From: Streptomyces speibonae
GTDB taxonomy: Bacteria; Actinomycetota; Actinomycetes; Streptomycetales; Streptomycetaceae
Direction of reading: 5' to 3'
Length of the DNA stretch: 12,462 nucleotides
Assembly: GCA_000715605.1 (NCBI GenBank)
Contig: KL568534.1
Coordinates: 152,068-164,529, forward strand
A program made the position numbers and the translations under genes. This document shows, in pieces, positions 1 through 6,861 of this stretch. Numbering within the stretch: position 1 is the stretch's first letter; each line of letters opens with the position of its first letter. The notes below the pieces were generated by a model. That model worked only from the letters and a program-made list of their open reading frames with translations. It did not search any database and was not told where the DNA came from.

Positions 1-2
1 AC

Positions 3-593
3 CCGTCGGTCGCCGTGGCCGCCACGACCCTGGAGCCCCACTACGAGGCCGCGCGCCAGGGCCTGGCCGTCGTCGCGGTGTTCTCCTGGTCCGTGGGCTG
101 TGTCCTGTACGCCGCCTCCGCGATCTTCGTCTCGCTCCGGCTGATGCTCTACCCCCTCGAACCGCGCGAACTCGACCCGCCCTACTGGGTCGCCATGGGC
201 GCGGTCGCCATCACCGTGGTCGCGGGCGCGCGCATCGTGGAGATGGAGAGCGCCCCCATGGTGGACGCGGTGCGCGGCCTGGTGGCGGGCATGTCGGTCG
301 TCTTCTGGTGCTTCGCGACCTGGCTCATCCCCGTCCTGACGGCGGTCGGCGTCTGGCGCCACTACGTCCACCGGGTGCCCCTCGCCTACGAGCCCACCTG
401 GTGGAGCATCGTGTTCCCCCTCGGCATGTACGCCGTCGCCGGCATGTACCTCGGCCGCGCCGACGACCTGCCCATCGTCGAGTGGATCGGCCAGGCCTGG
501 CTCTGGGTCGCCCTCACCGCCTGGACCCTGACCTTCCTCGCCATGCTCCAGGCCCTCCTCCCCACCAGAACCCCCACCCCGCACCACACCTGA
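3..593 (+). CDS. TDT/SLAC1-type (tellurite resistance/C4-dicarboxylate transporter-like) membrane protein, 5' end missing
   Basis: The reading frame is open from the window edge to TGA at 591-593, so this is the C-terminal part of a longer protein. A GTG at 15 is in frame, but the frame is open before it and there is no start context, so I treat the gene as partial. The product has about five hydrophobic segments with short polar loops, for example around VAVFSWSVGCVLYAASAIF, WVAMGAVAITVVAGARIV, the segment at WCFATWLIPVLTAVGVW, WWSIVFPLGMYAVAGMYLG and the last helix near the C terminus. The WWSIVFPLGMYA segment and the overall pattern resemble actinobacterial proteins annotated as tellurite resistance/C4-dicarboxylate transporters of the TDT (TehA/SLAC1) family, which are trimeric inner-membrane channels or transporters. 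The substrate cannot be told from the sequence. It is convergent with the downstream genes. Confidence 0.72.
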   Translation, partial: PSVAVAATTLEPHYEAARQGLAVVAVFSWSVGCVLYAASAIFVSLRLMLYPLEPRELDPPYWVAMGAVAITVVAGARIVEMESAPMVDAVRGLVAGMSVVFWCFATWLIPVLTAVGVWRHYVHRVPLAYEPTWWSIVFPLGMYAVAGMYLGRADDLPIVEWIGQAWLWVALTAWTLTFLAMLQALLPTRTPTPHHT

Positions 594-651
594 TCCACCT
601 TCCCGGCCCCGGTTCCGCTCCGCATGGCATGGCAGCGGGCTGATGCGCACC

Positions 652-667
652 CGCACCGGGCGGTGCG
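652..667. terminator. Candidate hairpin between convergent genes
   Basis: Arms CGCACC and GGTGCG pair around a GGGC loop. The hairpin lies 58 nt after the transporter stop and directly against the stop of the minus-strand helicase relic, so it could end transcripts from both sides. There is no T-tract, which is common in Streptomyces but makes the call weak. Confidence 0.35.
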
Positions 668-879
668 TCAGGCGGCGTGCGGCAGGAACGGGCTCGGAGC
701 ACCGCTCCACGTCACACTCAACGCCTCCCTGGCCCGCGTGCAGGCGACGAAGAGGAGGCACCGTTCCCGGAGCAGGCCGGCTTCGTGCTGCGGTGCGTCC
801 GCCTCCCGCGGGGTGATCTCCCGGGCGAACGGGACGGCGCCCTCGCCGACACCCAGCACGGACACCACCCGTGTTTCGC
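668..879 (-). pseudogene. Remnant of a UvrD/REP-type helicase (last ~65 codons)
   Basis: On the minus strand this encodes a short C-terminal piece containing VVSVLGVGEGAVPFA, ITPREAD, and then LLRERCLLFVACTRAREAL followed by VTWSGAPSPFLP before TGA at 668-670. The stretch C-L-L-F-V-A-C-T-R-A-R-(E/D) followed by a W-x-G-x-P-S-x-F-L-P tail is the typical end of actinobacterial UvrD-like superfamily 1 helicases, where the T-R-A-R segment belongs to helicase motif VI. All other helicase motifs (Walker A, motifs II to V) are absent. Upstream the same frame runs without a stop into the ATPase-derived repeat at 880-983. The piece is therefore a decayed, chimeric relic and not a working gene. The helicase assignment rests on remembered family sequences. 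Confidence 0.6.
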
Positions 880-983
880 GCGCGGTCTCCGTGGGACGGG
901 GGAGCGCGCGGAGGTCTCCGCGGGCGTCGCTGACCTCGGTACGGAGGCGGCCGGCCGCCGGGCCGAGGGCGAGCGTGAGCCGG
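880..983. repeat. 104-bp direct repeat, copy 1 (ATPase gene fragment)
   Basis: This segment matches 6372-6475 at 100 of 104 positions without gaps and in the same orientation. On the minus strand it encodes LTLALGPAAGRLRTEVSDAR followed by GDLRALPRPTETA, the middle of an RsbW-like ATP-binding domain whose fuller copy sits at 6245-6700. The sequence beyond each end differs between the two copies. This copy ends about 30 nt downstream of the caspase gene stop. Confidence 0.9.
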
Positions 984-1010
984 ACGGGCCCTTCCGTTCT
1001 GAGCCGTCCG
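981..1010 (-). terminator. Candidate hairpin after the caspase gene
   Basis: Arms CGGACGG (981-987) and CCGTCCG (1004-1010) pair with a 16-nt loop, beginning 3 nt after the stop codon of the caspase-STAND-WD40 gene on the minus strand. It has no T-tract and a large loop, so the call is tentative. Confidence 0.3.
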
Positions 1011-1013
1011 CCG

Positions 1014-4000
1014 TCAGCGGGAGGGGCACGAGGGGCGGTAGGGGACGGCGGGCGCGTAGACGTGCCACTGCCAGTCCTCCAGGCCGCCGCCGGTCACTCG
1101 ACAGGCGAGGGTGGTCGTGTCGGCGGCGAGGGCAGGGTACTCGCCGAGGTCCCAGAAGTGCGCCGTGCCTCCGCCGGCGGCGATGAGCGTACGGCCGTCC
1201 GGGGTGAAGACGACGTCGCCCACACCGCCCGGGTGGAGGCCCAGACGCCCGGCCAGGTGGGGCGCGTCCCGGTCGCTCACGCTCCACAGCCACACGAAGC
1301 CCTCCCTTCCGCCCGCCGCCACCAGGTCTCCTCCGGGGTGGAAGCCGGCGCTGTCGAAGGCCACGTCCCGGTCGTCCTCCCGTGGCACCGTGCCCGCCTG
1401 CCGCGGCTGCCGCGGGTCGCTCACGTCGAAGAGGATCAGGTCCGGTCTCCTTCCGTCGTCCTCCTCGCTGCTGCCCTCTCCGGCAACGGCGACCGTTCTG
1501 CCGTCCGGGCTGAACGCCGTCTGGCCCAGCAGGTGCGGCAGCCGGCCGTCCGGAACCAGTTCCGTGAGGGACGAGCCGGACGCCTCCCAGTCCCACAGGT
1601 GGACGCCTCCTGCGAACCGAGCCCGGGAGGTCACCAGGTAGCGGCCGTCGGGGCCGAAGTCGTTCCCGGTGAGCGGGCTGACCTCGGCGAGCGAAGCCCG
1701 CTTCCGCGGTCGGCCGGGGTCGGCGACGTCCCACAGGTCGAGTGACTTTCCACGGATGGACAGAAGTGGCCGGTCGGGAGCGAAGAGGAGACGGCGGGCG
1801 TCCTCGGGGACGGACCTCAGCGAGCCGACGACACGGGGCCGGTCGCGGTGCGAGACGTTCCAGATAGTGACCGTTCCGTCGGCGTGAAGGCCTGCCAGGA
1901 GGGTGCCGTCGGAGCTGAGGGCGATGTCGCTGACGATGCTGCGCCGTCCTCGGGCCGAGGACAGGGCCTTCGGGGCGGTCGGGTCACCGACGTCCCAGAG
2001 TCGGATGGTGTCCGAGAAGGTCATCGCCAGGGTTCTGCCGTCGCGCGACAGGGCCAGCTCGGTGTGGCCGAAGCCGGACTCCAGCTTCTGCACCAGACGG
2101 GCCCGCTGTGGGCTTCCCAGGTCCCAGTGGACGGCCTCCGCCTCCCTGCCCCAAGTGTTCACCGAGACGAGCCCGCGCCCGCCGGGTGTGAAGGCCAGGC
2201 CGGTGATGTCCACTCCCTTCTCGATGCGTGCCAGCACGCTCGTGTGCCCGACGAGGTTCTCGCGCCGCACCGGCTTGCGGGCGTCGCTCACGTCCCACAC
2301 CGCGACCACCCCGTCCCCACCCCCGGTCGCCAGCCGGGAGCCGTCCCGGGAAAAGACGAATGCCTGGATCTCGTACGAGTGCGCCTCCCACTCCGCGACT
2401 GTCACCAGGTCGTGCGGCCGCGACACGTCCATGAGCTTGACGGACACCCCATCGGTCGTGGCCAGGTGACGCCCGTCGGGGCTGAAGGCGACGTCTCCGT
2501 CGGAACCGCGCACGAAGGCACCCACGCGCGGCCTTCGAGGGTCCGTCACGTCCCAGACACGTACGCCGTCCACGGTGTAGTTCCTGCCGATGTCGAGCGG
2601 CCCCCGGGTTCTGGGGAAGTCGGAGGTGACGGCGAGCGTCCGCCCGTCCGGGGCGAATGCCACCCCGTCGGTCTCGTACACCCCCCTCCTCACCGACACG
2701 CGGCGGGGTTCGCGGGCGTCGGAGATCTCCCACAGGGCGAGTGCGCCGCCGTGTTCCGCCGCCAGGTCCTGGTCCTCGTCCCACCAGCCGACCACGGCCA
2801 CCCGTCTGCCGTCGGGACTCAGTGCCATCGCCTCAGGGGAACCCGGCAGGCCGGTGGTGAGGGGGGCCGATGCGGTGAGCCGGGGAGCTTCGCCCTTGTG
2901 CAGGCCGGTGAGATCCCACAGCGAGATGGTGTCGCCCGAGCAGAGCGCGGCGAGAGTACGGCCGTCCGGACCGCCGAAGGAGACCTGGTGGGTGTCACAG
3001 TTCAGTTTCGCCAGTGCGGTCTTCCGGGAGGATCCGCGATCCATGTCCCACAGCGTCAGCGAGTCCTTCTCGATCACTACGAGGGTCCGGCCGTCCGGCC
3101 CGAGCACCGTCTCGTCCATCTCGACCGGCATCAGGGACGAGCCGCGGAACGGGCTCTCGGTGAGCGTCTGGAACATGCTTCGCCGGGCCTCCGCTCCGGG
3201 CCGCAGGGCGTGGGCGGCCAGGCCCAGAGCGAGCGAACTGCGTGGATCCGTGTCGCGCAGGCTGTCGGCCTCCGCCAGCAGCGCACGGTACGTGGCCAGT
3301 TCCCGCTGGGACCGGGCCGCGTCGCGCTGCTCCTGCGCCCGGCGTTCCTGGCGCAGGGCCGTCGCGGCGAATGCGACAGAGGCGAGGACGGCGACGACCA
3401 GTGTGACGACCGCGGTCCGCAGCACCCTGAGCCGCCGCCGCTCACGCCGCTGTGCGCCACGCGCCGCGGCCTCGCTCTCGGCCAGGAACTGGTGCTGCGG
3501 TTCGGTCAGCGGTGCGCGGGCGCCGGGTGTGCGCAGCTCCAGCGCGTTCTGCAGCCTGCTGCCGTGCAGGAGGAAGGCGGGATCGCGTCCGGCGGCCTGC
3601 CATTCCTCGGTGGCGACGCGCAGCCGTTGTCGTTGCAGCAGGGCCGCCGCGTCCTCGGTGACCCACTCGCGCAGCCGCGTCCAGGCGCGCAGCAGTGACT
3701 CGTGGGCGATCTGCGCGGTGTCCTGGTCGACGGTGATCAGCCGCGCCCGCTCCAGCCGGGCCCGGACGTCCCGGGCGCCGGAGGGCAGCCCGTCCAGCAG
3801 GGAAGCGAGCGGGATCGGATGCCGGATCACCGCGCCCGTGCCGTTCGGAGGCAGGTGCACCATGCGCAGGAGCAGTTCCCGCAGCACCGACCGGTTCTCC
3901 TCGGTGAGCTCGTTGTAGAGGTCCTCCCCGGTCCTGGACATCGACTGCCATATGCCCCCGGTGGCTTGGTAGCCGGCCAGGGTGAGCTGCACACCGGCGC

Positions 4001-5531
4001 GCCGCAGCCAGGTCTCGCGCAGCGCGTGTGCCAGAAACGGCAACGCACCCGTCCCGTGGTCACCGAGCAGGTTCTCGCCGAGGTCCTGCATCAACCGGTC
4101 GGCGAGTCCGTCGCCCAGCTTCAGACCGGCCGCGGCCGCGGGGCGCTCGATCGCGGCCCGAAGTTCCTCCTCGCTCATCGGCGGGACGTTCAGCTGCCCT
4201 CTGCGCAGGGCCCTTTCCAGTGCGGGATGGTCCAGGCAGTCGCCGTAGTGGTCCGCGCGCAGGCCGAGGACGACCTGTGGTCGCGGAGCGGCCCCGTCGC
4301 CCGCGAGGACGGCAATGAAAGCGGCACGCTCGACGTCGTCGTCGCAGTGCGTGAACACTTCCTCGAACTGATCGACCACGAGCAGGCGGCATGCCGTCCG
4401 CCCGGCGCGTGGCGGCAGGAAAACCCCCTGTTCCAGTGCCCGGCGCACTGCCGGGACCCGGCGCCCGGTGGCGCGGGCCCAGAGTTCGGCCAGCGTGGTC
4501 AGCGGATGACATCCCGGCGCGGGCAGCAGCAGGGCGGACCACGGGGTCCCCGCGTCGTCGCGGGCGGGGGGTCGGGCGAGTCCGGCCAGCAGACCGGCCC
4601 GCAGCAAGGACGACTTGCCCGCTCCGGAAGCGCCGACCACCACCACCGGGCCGCCGGCCCGCACGGCGGTCAGCAGCCGTCGCACCAGGTCCTCCCGACC
4701 GAAGTAGTGACCGCTGTCCTCGATCCGGAACGGTTCCAGGCCGGGGTACGGGCAGGGAAGGTCGGCGGGTGGCTCGACGCGGCCCTCGTCGGGGACCTCG
4801 TAGGAACGGTTGCGTACGAGGGGCAGCGCGCCCAGCGTTCCCTCGCTCTGCCGGGTCGGCCGCACCCGCGCGTCGTCGGCGAAGTGTCGCTCCAGTGCGA
4901 TGTGCAGACGGTCGGCGGTCAGCCACGGCGGCCCGGTGGCATCGCCGTCGGTGAGCAGGCGGATGAGCCGGCCGCTGAACAGGGTGTGTCGTTCACCCTC
5001 GGGAGCGAACGACAGCGCGTGGTGGGACGCGGACGTGAGCAGAAAGCTGCCGCGTGGGTGCGCGGACACGAACGGATCCGGTGCCGCACGGCCCTTCGGC
5101 CGTTTGGCGATGCCTGAGAAGCAGCAGTCCAGCACCACGAGGGAGCCGCCCGCCGCCTCACCCAACAGGTCCCTGACGGTGCGGTACGGCACTGCCCCGG
5201 CGACGCTGCGGTCCGAGAGGCTGAACCGGGTGGCCAGGTACAACTCGTCGCCGGGCCCGAGCAGGCCGTGACCGGCGTAGTACAACACGAGCGGTCCCGT
5301 CGCGGAGTGCACCGCCGCCTCCACGGTGGCAACCACCTCGGTGGCGTCCGCCTCGGCCGGAACCCGCGTGATGCTGTCAGCTGCCACACCGCCCGCTTCA
5401 TGCAGCGCCCGTGCCAGATCGTTCAGCGTGTCGTCGACGGAGCCCAATTCGGTGAGGCCCGAGTCCGGGTGGAACGTACCCGTGCCGATCAGGACGACTC
5501 TGCCACCGCGTGCCGCAAGGCCGTCGGTCAC
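1014..5531 (-). CDS. EACC1-associated caspase / STAND NTPase / WD40-repeat protein
   Basis: This 1505-residue protein has four parts. Residues 1-240 are a caspase-like (peptidase C14, metacaspase-type) domain with LYYAGHG (His88) and LVVLDCCFSG (Cys137 as nucleophile). Residues 258-700 are a STAND-type NTPase: the nSTAND1-like lead PYPGLEPF and YFGRE, Walker A GASGAGKSS (300-308) and Walker B LLVVDQFEE (383-391). Residues about 703-725 are one membrane segment after a very basic stretch. Residues about 800-1495 hold 14 F/L-x-P-D-G-R-type strands, which fits two seven-bladed WD40 propellers. GTG at 5529-5531 follows GAGGA at 9 nt and overlaps the EACC1 stop, so translation is probably coupled. 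STAND proteins are NTP-driven switches: ligand binding by the repeat region would release the protease, probably giving targeted cleavage or cell death at the membrane. All catalytic residues are intact. The target and trigger are unknown. Confidence 0.93.
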   Translation of the reverse strand: MTDGLAARGGRVVLIGTGTFHPDSGLTELGSVDDTLNDLARALHEAGGVAADSITRVPAEADATEVVATVEAAVHSATGPLVLYYAGHGLLGPGDELYLATRFSLSDRSVAGAVPYRTVRDLLGEAAGGSLVVLDCCFSGIAKRPKGRAAPDPFVSAHPRGSFLLTSASHHALSFAPEGERHTLFSGRLIRLLTDGDATGPPWLTADRLHIALERHFADDARVRPTRQSEGTLGALPLVRNRSYEVPDEGRVEPPADLPCPYPGLEPFRIEDSGHYFGREDLVRRLLTAVRAGGPVVVVGASGAGKSSLLRAGLLAGLARPPARDDAGTPWSALLLPAPGCHPLTTLAELWARATGRRVPAVRRALEQGVFLPPRAGRTACRLLVVDQFEEVFTHCDDDVERAAFIAVLAGDGAAPRPQVVLGLRADHYGDCLDHPALERALRRGQLNVPPMSEEELRAAIERPAAAAGLKLGDGLADRLMQDLGENLLGDHGTGALPFLAHALRETWLRRAGVQLTLAGYQATGGIWQSMSRTGEDLYNELTEENRSVLRELLLRMVHLPPNGTGAVIRHPIPLASLLDGLPSGARDVRARLERARLITVDQDTAQIAHESLLRAWTRLREWVTEDAAALLQRQRLRVATEEWQAAGRDPAFLLHGSRLQNALELRTPGARAPLTEPQHQFLAESEAAARGAQRRERRRLRVLRTAVVTLVVAVLASVAFAATALRQERRAQEQRDAARSQRELATYRALLAEADSLRDTDPRSSLALGLAAHALRPGAEARRSMFQTLTESPFRGSSLMPVEMDETVLGPDGRTLVVIEKDSLTLWDMDRGSSRKTALAKLNCDTHQVSFGGPDGRTLAALCSGDTISLWDLTGLHKGEAPRLTASAPLTTGLPGSPEAMALSPDGRRVAVVGWWDEDQDLAAEHGGALALWEISDAREPRRVSVRRGVYETDGVAFAPDGRTLAVTSDFPRTRGPLDIGRNYTVDGVRVWDVTDPRRPRVGAFVRGSDGDVAFSPDGRHLATTDGVSVKLMDVSRPHDLVTVAEWEAHSYEIQAFVFSRDGSRLATGGGDGVVAVWDVSDARKPVRRENLVGHTSVLARIEKGVDITGLAFTPGGRGLVSVNTWGREAEAVHWDLGSPQRARLVQKLESGFGHTELALSRDGRTLAMTFSDTIRLWDVGDPTAPKALSSARGRRSIVSDIALSSDGTLLAGLHADGTVTIWNVSHRDRPRVVGSLRSVPEDARRLLFAPDRPLLSIRGKSLDLWDVADPGRPRKRASLAEVSPLTGNDFGPDGRYLVTSRARFAGGVHLWDWEASGSSLTELVPDGRLPHLLGQTAFSPDGRTVAVAGEGSSEEDDGRRPDLILFDVSDPRQPRQAGTVPREDDRDVAFDSAGFHPGGDLVAAGGREGFVWLWSVSDRDAPHLAGRLGLHPGGVGDVVFTPDGRTLIAAGGGTAHFWDLGEYPALAADTTTLACRVTGGGLEDWQWHVYAPAVPYRPSCPSR

Positions 5532-5950
5532 GGCACGGGGTCCTCACCCGGCTGATCCGCTTGGTTCCGCCCGTCACCCGAGGGCTCGGCCGGATCCGAG
5601 GACCGTGCCAGCCGTTCGGCCAGTTCGGCGAGTTCCTGAGGGCTCAACCCGCGGGCCTGGCGCGTGCTGATGGTGACCGAGGAGCCGTCCGCCCGGGTCA
5701 CGGTGACGGTGTGGTTGCCGCGCCGGGTCTGCACCCAGGCGACGACCGCCCCCGCGAAGACCGCCGCCACGCCGCCCGGTTCCAGCAGGGCCACGAGGGC
5801 GTCGGCCGCCGGGCCCATGGCTCCCGGCGGTGCCTCGGCGGGCTCCCGTCGGACTCGGCCCCGCAATTCCGGCTCGTTCAAGAGCCATCCTCGCAGCTCC
5901 TCGACGGCACTCGTGGACCCTTCCGACCGTACGGCCATGACAATACGCAT
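5528..5950 (-). CDS. Effector-associated constant component EACC1
   Basis: This 140-residue protein begins with a predicted strand (MRIVMAVRS), then a helix with EELRGWLLNEPELRGRV. That is the signature I recall for EACC1 proteins, small proteins encoded next to conflict effectors such as caspases in actinobacteria. Next come a Gly/Ala-rich hydrophobic segment at about residues 53-74 (ending VVAWVQTRR), a beta-hairpin (HTVTVTRADGSSVTI, 80-94), a helix (SPQELAELAERLA) and an acidic, disordered tail. ATG at 5948-5950 is preceded by AGGGG about 9 nt upstream. It overlaps the caspase gene by 4 nt (GTGA), so the two are one operon. EACC1 is predicted to act as a constant partner that connects or gates the variable effector. 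The biochemical role is not known, and the hydrophobic segment could be a membrane helix or a buried core. Confidence 0.85.
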   Translation of the reverse strand: MRIVMAVRSEGSTSAVEELRGWLLNEPELRGRVRREPAEAPPGAMGPAADALVALLEPGGVAAVFAGAVVAWVQTRRGNHTVTVTRADGSSVTISTRQARGLSPQELAELAERLARSSDPAEPSGDGRNQADQPGEDPVP

Positions 5951-6038
5951 CAGTCGCCCCCTGTGCTCGCGGCCAGCGCGCCTACGGCTGTCCCCGGGGG
6001 ATCGAGGCTACTCAGCCAGGCACCGGCACTCCAGGGGA

Positions 6039-6248
6039 TCACGGGCGGAGGTCCGTGTCGTCGCGTCGGGGGCAAGACCGCCGGACCGGATTCGCCAACT
6101 GGGCGACGGCGCCCCACTCAACGGCCGCCCGACGGACGTGGCGATCGAGATCGTCGGTGACAAGGACGGCTCCGTGGTCGTGGTCCCCGCGCCGGGCCGC
6201 GGCAGCGTAGGCGACGGGGGTACGGCTCTCATCGAGCGACGCGGTCAC
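6039..6248 (-). CDS. Small unknown protein overlapping the ATPase stop
   Basis: This 69-codon frame starts at GTG 6246-6248, which overlaps the TGA of the ATPase gene (6245-6247) in a GTGA arrangement, the same coupling seen for the two other gene pairs here. The stop is 88 nt before EACC1. The product has a middle part with AYAAAARRGDHDHGAVLVTD followed by a predicted helix (RHVRRAAVEWGAV), and Arg-rich ends. I do not recognise it. The alternating hydrophobic strand plus helix could belong to a small alpha/beta fold, and a fragment of a larger domain is possible. The overlap is the only evidence for expression. A shorter overlapping frame at 6008-6232 looks less natural. Confidence 0.3.
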   Translation of the reverse strand: MTASLDESRTPVAYAAAARRGDHDHGAVLVTDDLDRHVRRAAVEWGAVAQLANPVRRSCPRRDDTDLRP

Positions 6249-6700
6249 GCGCCGACCGGTGTCGTCAGCACCGCCCGGACGGTCTTGCCGCTGGGCGGGT
6301 AGGGAACGCAGTCCCAGTGGTCGGCGAGGGCGGCGACGAGGGGCAAGTCGCGTCCACCGGGAGCGGGTCGGGCGCGGTCTCCGTGGGACGGGGGAGCGGG
6401 CGGAGGTCTCCGCGGGCGTCGCTGACCTCGATACGGAGGCGGCCGGCCGCCGGGTCGAGGGCGAGCGTCAGCCGGAAGCAGCGCCCCGGCACACGCCCGT
6501 GCAGCACGGCGTTGGAGGCCAGCTCCGCGACGACGAGTTCGGCACGTTCGGTAGAGATCCTGCGAGACGCCTCGGGAACGCAGCTCGTTCACCGCGGGGA
6601 GCCGCGCGAGCCGCGCGAGCCGCGCGCCGCGCCGCGTGGACGACAGGAGCTGGGTGAAGGTGTTGGCGGGGGTGCCGACGTGGGGTGTTGCCTGGTTCAT
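6245..6700 (-). pseudogene. RsbW-like ATP-binding regulatory protein with two compensating frameshifts
   Basis: Three blocks of one HATPase_c (anti-sigma-factor/histidine-kinase-like) protein lie in order on the minus strand, with the middle in a different frame. Block 1 begins at ATG 6698-6700 (MNQATPHVG, then FTQLLSSTRRGARLARLARL). Block 2, about 6360-6555, holds the N box ELASNAVLHG, then RCFRLTLALDPAAGRLRIEV and SDARGD. Block 3 returns to the first frame with LPLVAALADHWDCVPYPPSG and ends TVRAVLTTPVGA, stop 6245-6247. One extra base near 6550 and one missing base near 6362 explain the shifts. The outer frame stays open, so a 151-residue product could be made, but its ATP-binding core would be scrambled. 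Such proteins are very numerous in Streptomyces and usually regulate sigma factors or partner-switch systems. Sequencing error is an alternative to true decay. Confidence 0.75.
6372..6475. repeat. 104-bp direct repeat, copy 2 (inside the ATPase gene)
   Basis: This matches 880-983 at 100 of 104 positions, in the same orientation, 5492 bp away. It encodes the part of the ATPase domain from LTLALDP to PTETA. It lies within the fuller ATPase gene, so copy 1 is the displaced fragment. Together the copies bracket the EACC1-caspase operon. Confidence 0.9.
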
Positions 6701-6747
6701 GGCGTCAGCGTGGCGGGAACGGACGGACGGAGGCGAGTGCCGCGCCC

Positions 6748-6768
6748 CGTACGCGGAGTGAGCGTACG
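6748..6768. promoter_or_regulatory. 21-bp palindrome, copy A, upstream of the ATPase gene
   Basis: Perfect 7-bp arms CGTACGC and GCGTACG are separated by GGAGTGA. The element lies 47 nt upstream of the ATG of the ATPase gene, and a near copy sits at 7709-7729. The surrounding 61 bp (6710-6770) align without gaps to 7671-7731, best over the last ~37 bp. The position and symmetry suggest an operator or promoter-overlapping regulator site. The cognate regulator is unknown. Confidence 0.5.
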
Positions 6769-6861
6769 GAGCCGGGGCGCGCGGTCGTCCGCGCACGCGG
6801 GCACGGTTGAACCGAACGGGCCGCACCCCGGGTGGGGTACGGCCCGTTCTGCGTCCTTGCG

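Noticed and set aside
624..1745. A 373-codon plus-strand frame
   Set aside because: It spans the chimeric relic and the end of the caspase gene antisense, and contains no recognisable domain.
1848..5117. Long open frames antisense to the caspase-STAND-WD40 gene (1848-3698, 2590-3918, 3702-5117)
   Set aside because: They read as Arg/Gly/Pro-rich text without domains, as expected opposite a high-GC gene with clear motifs.
6701..6826. N-terminal extension of the ATPase frame to 193 residues
   Set aside because: It translates the palindromic upstream region; family members start at the MNQ-type methionine.
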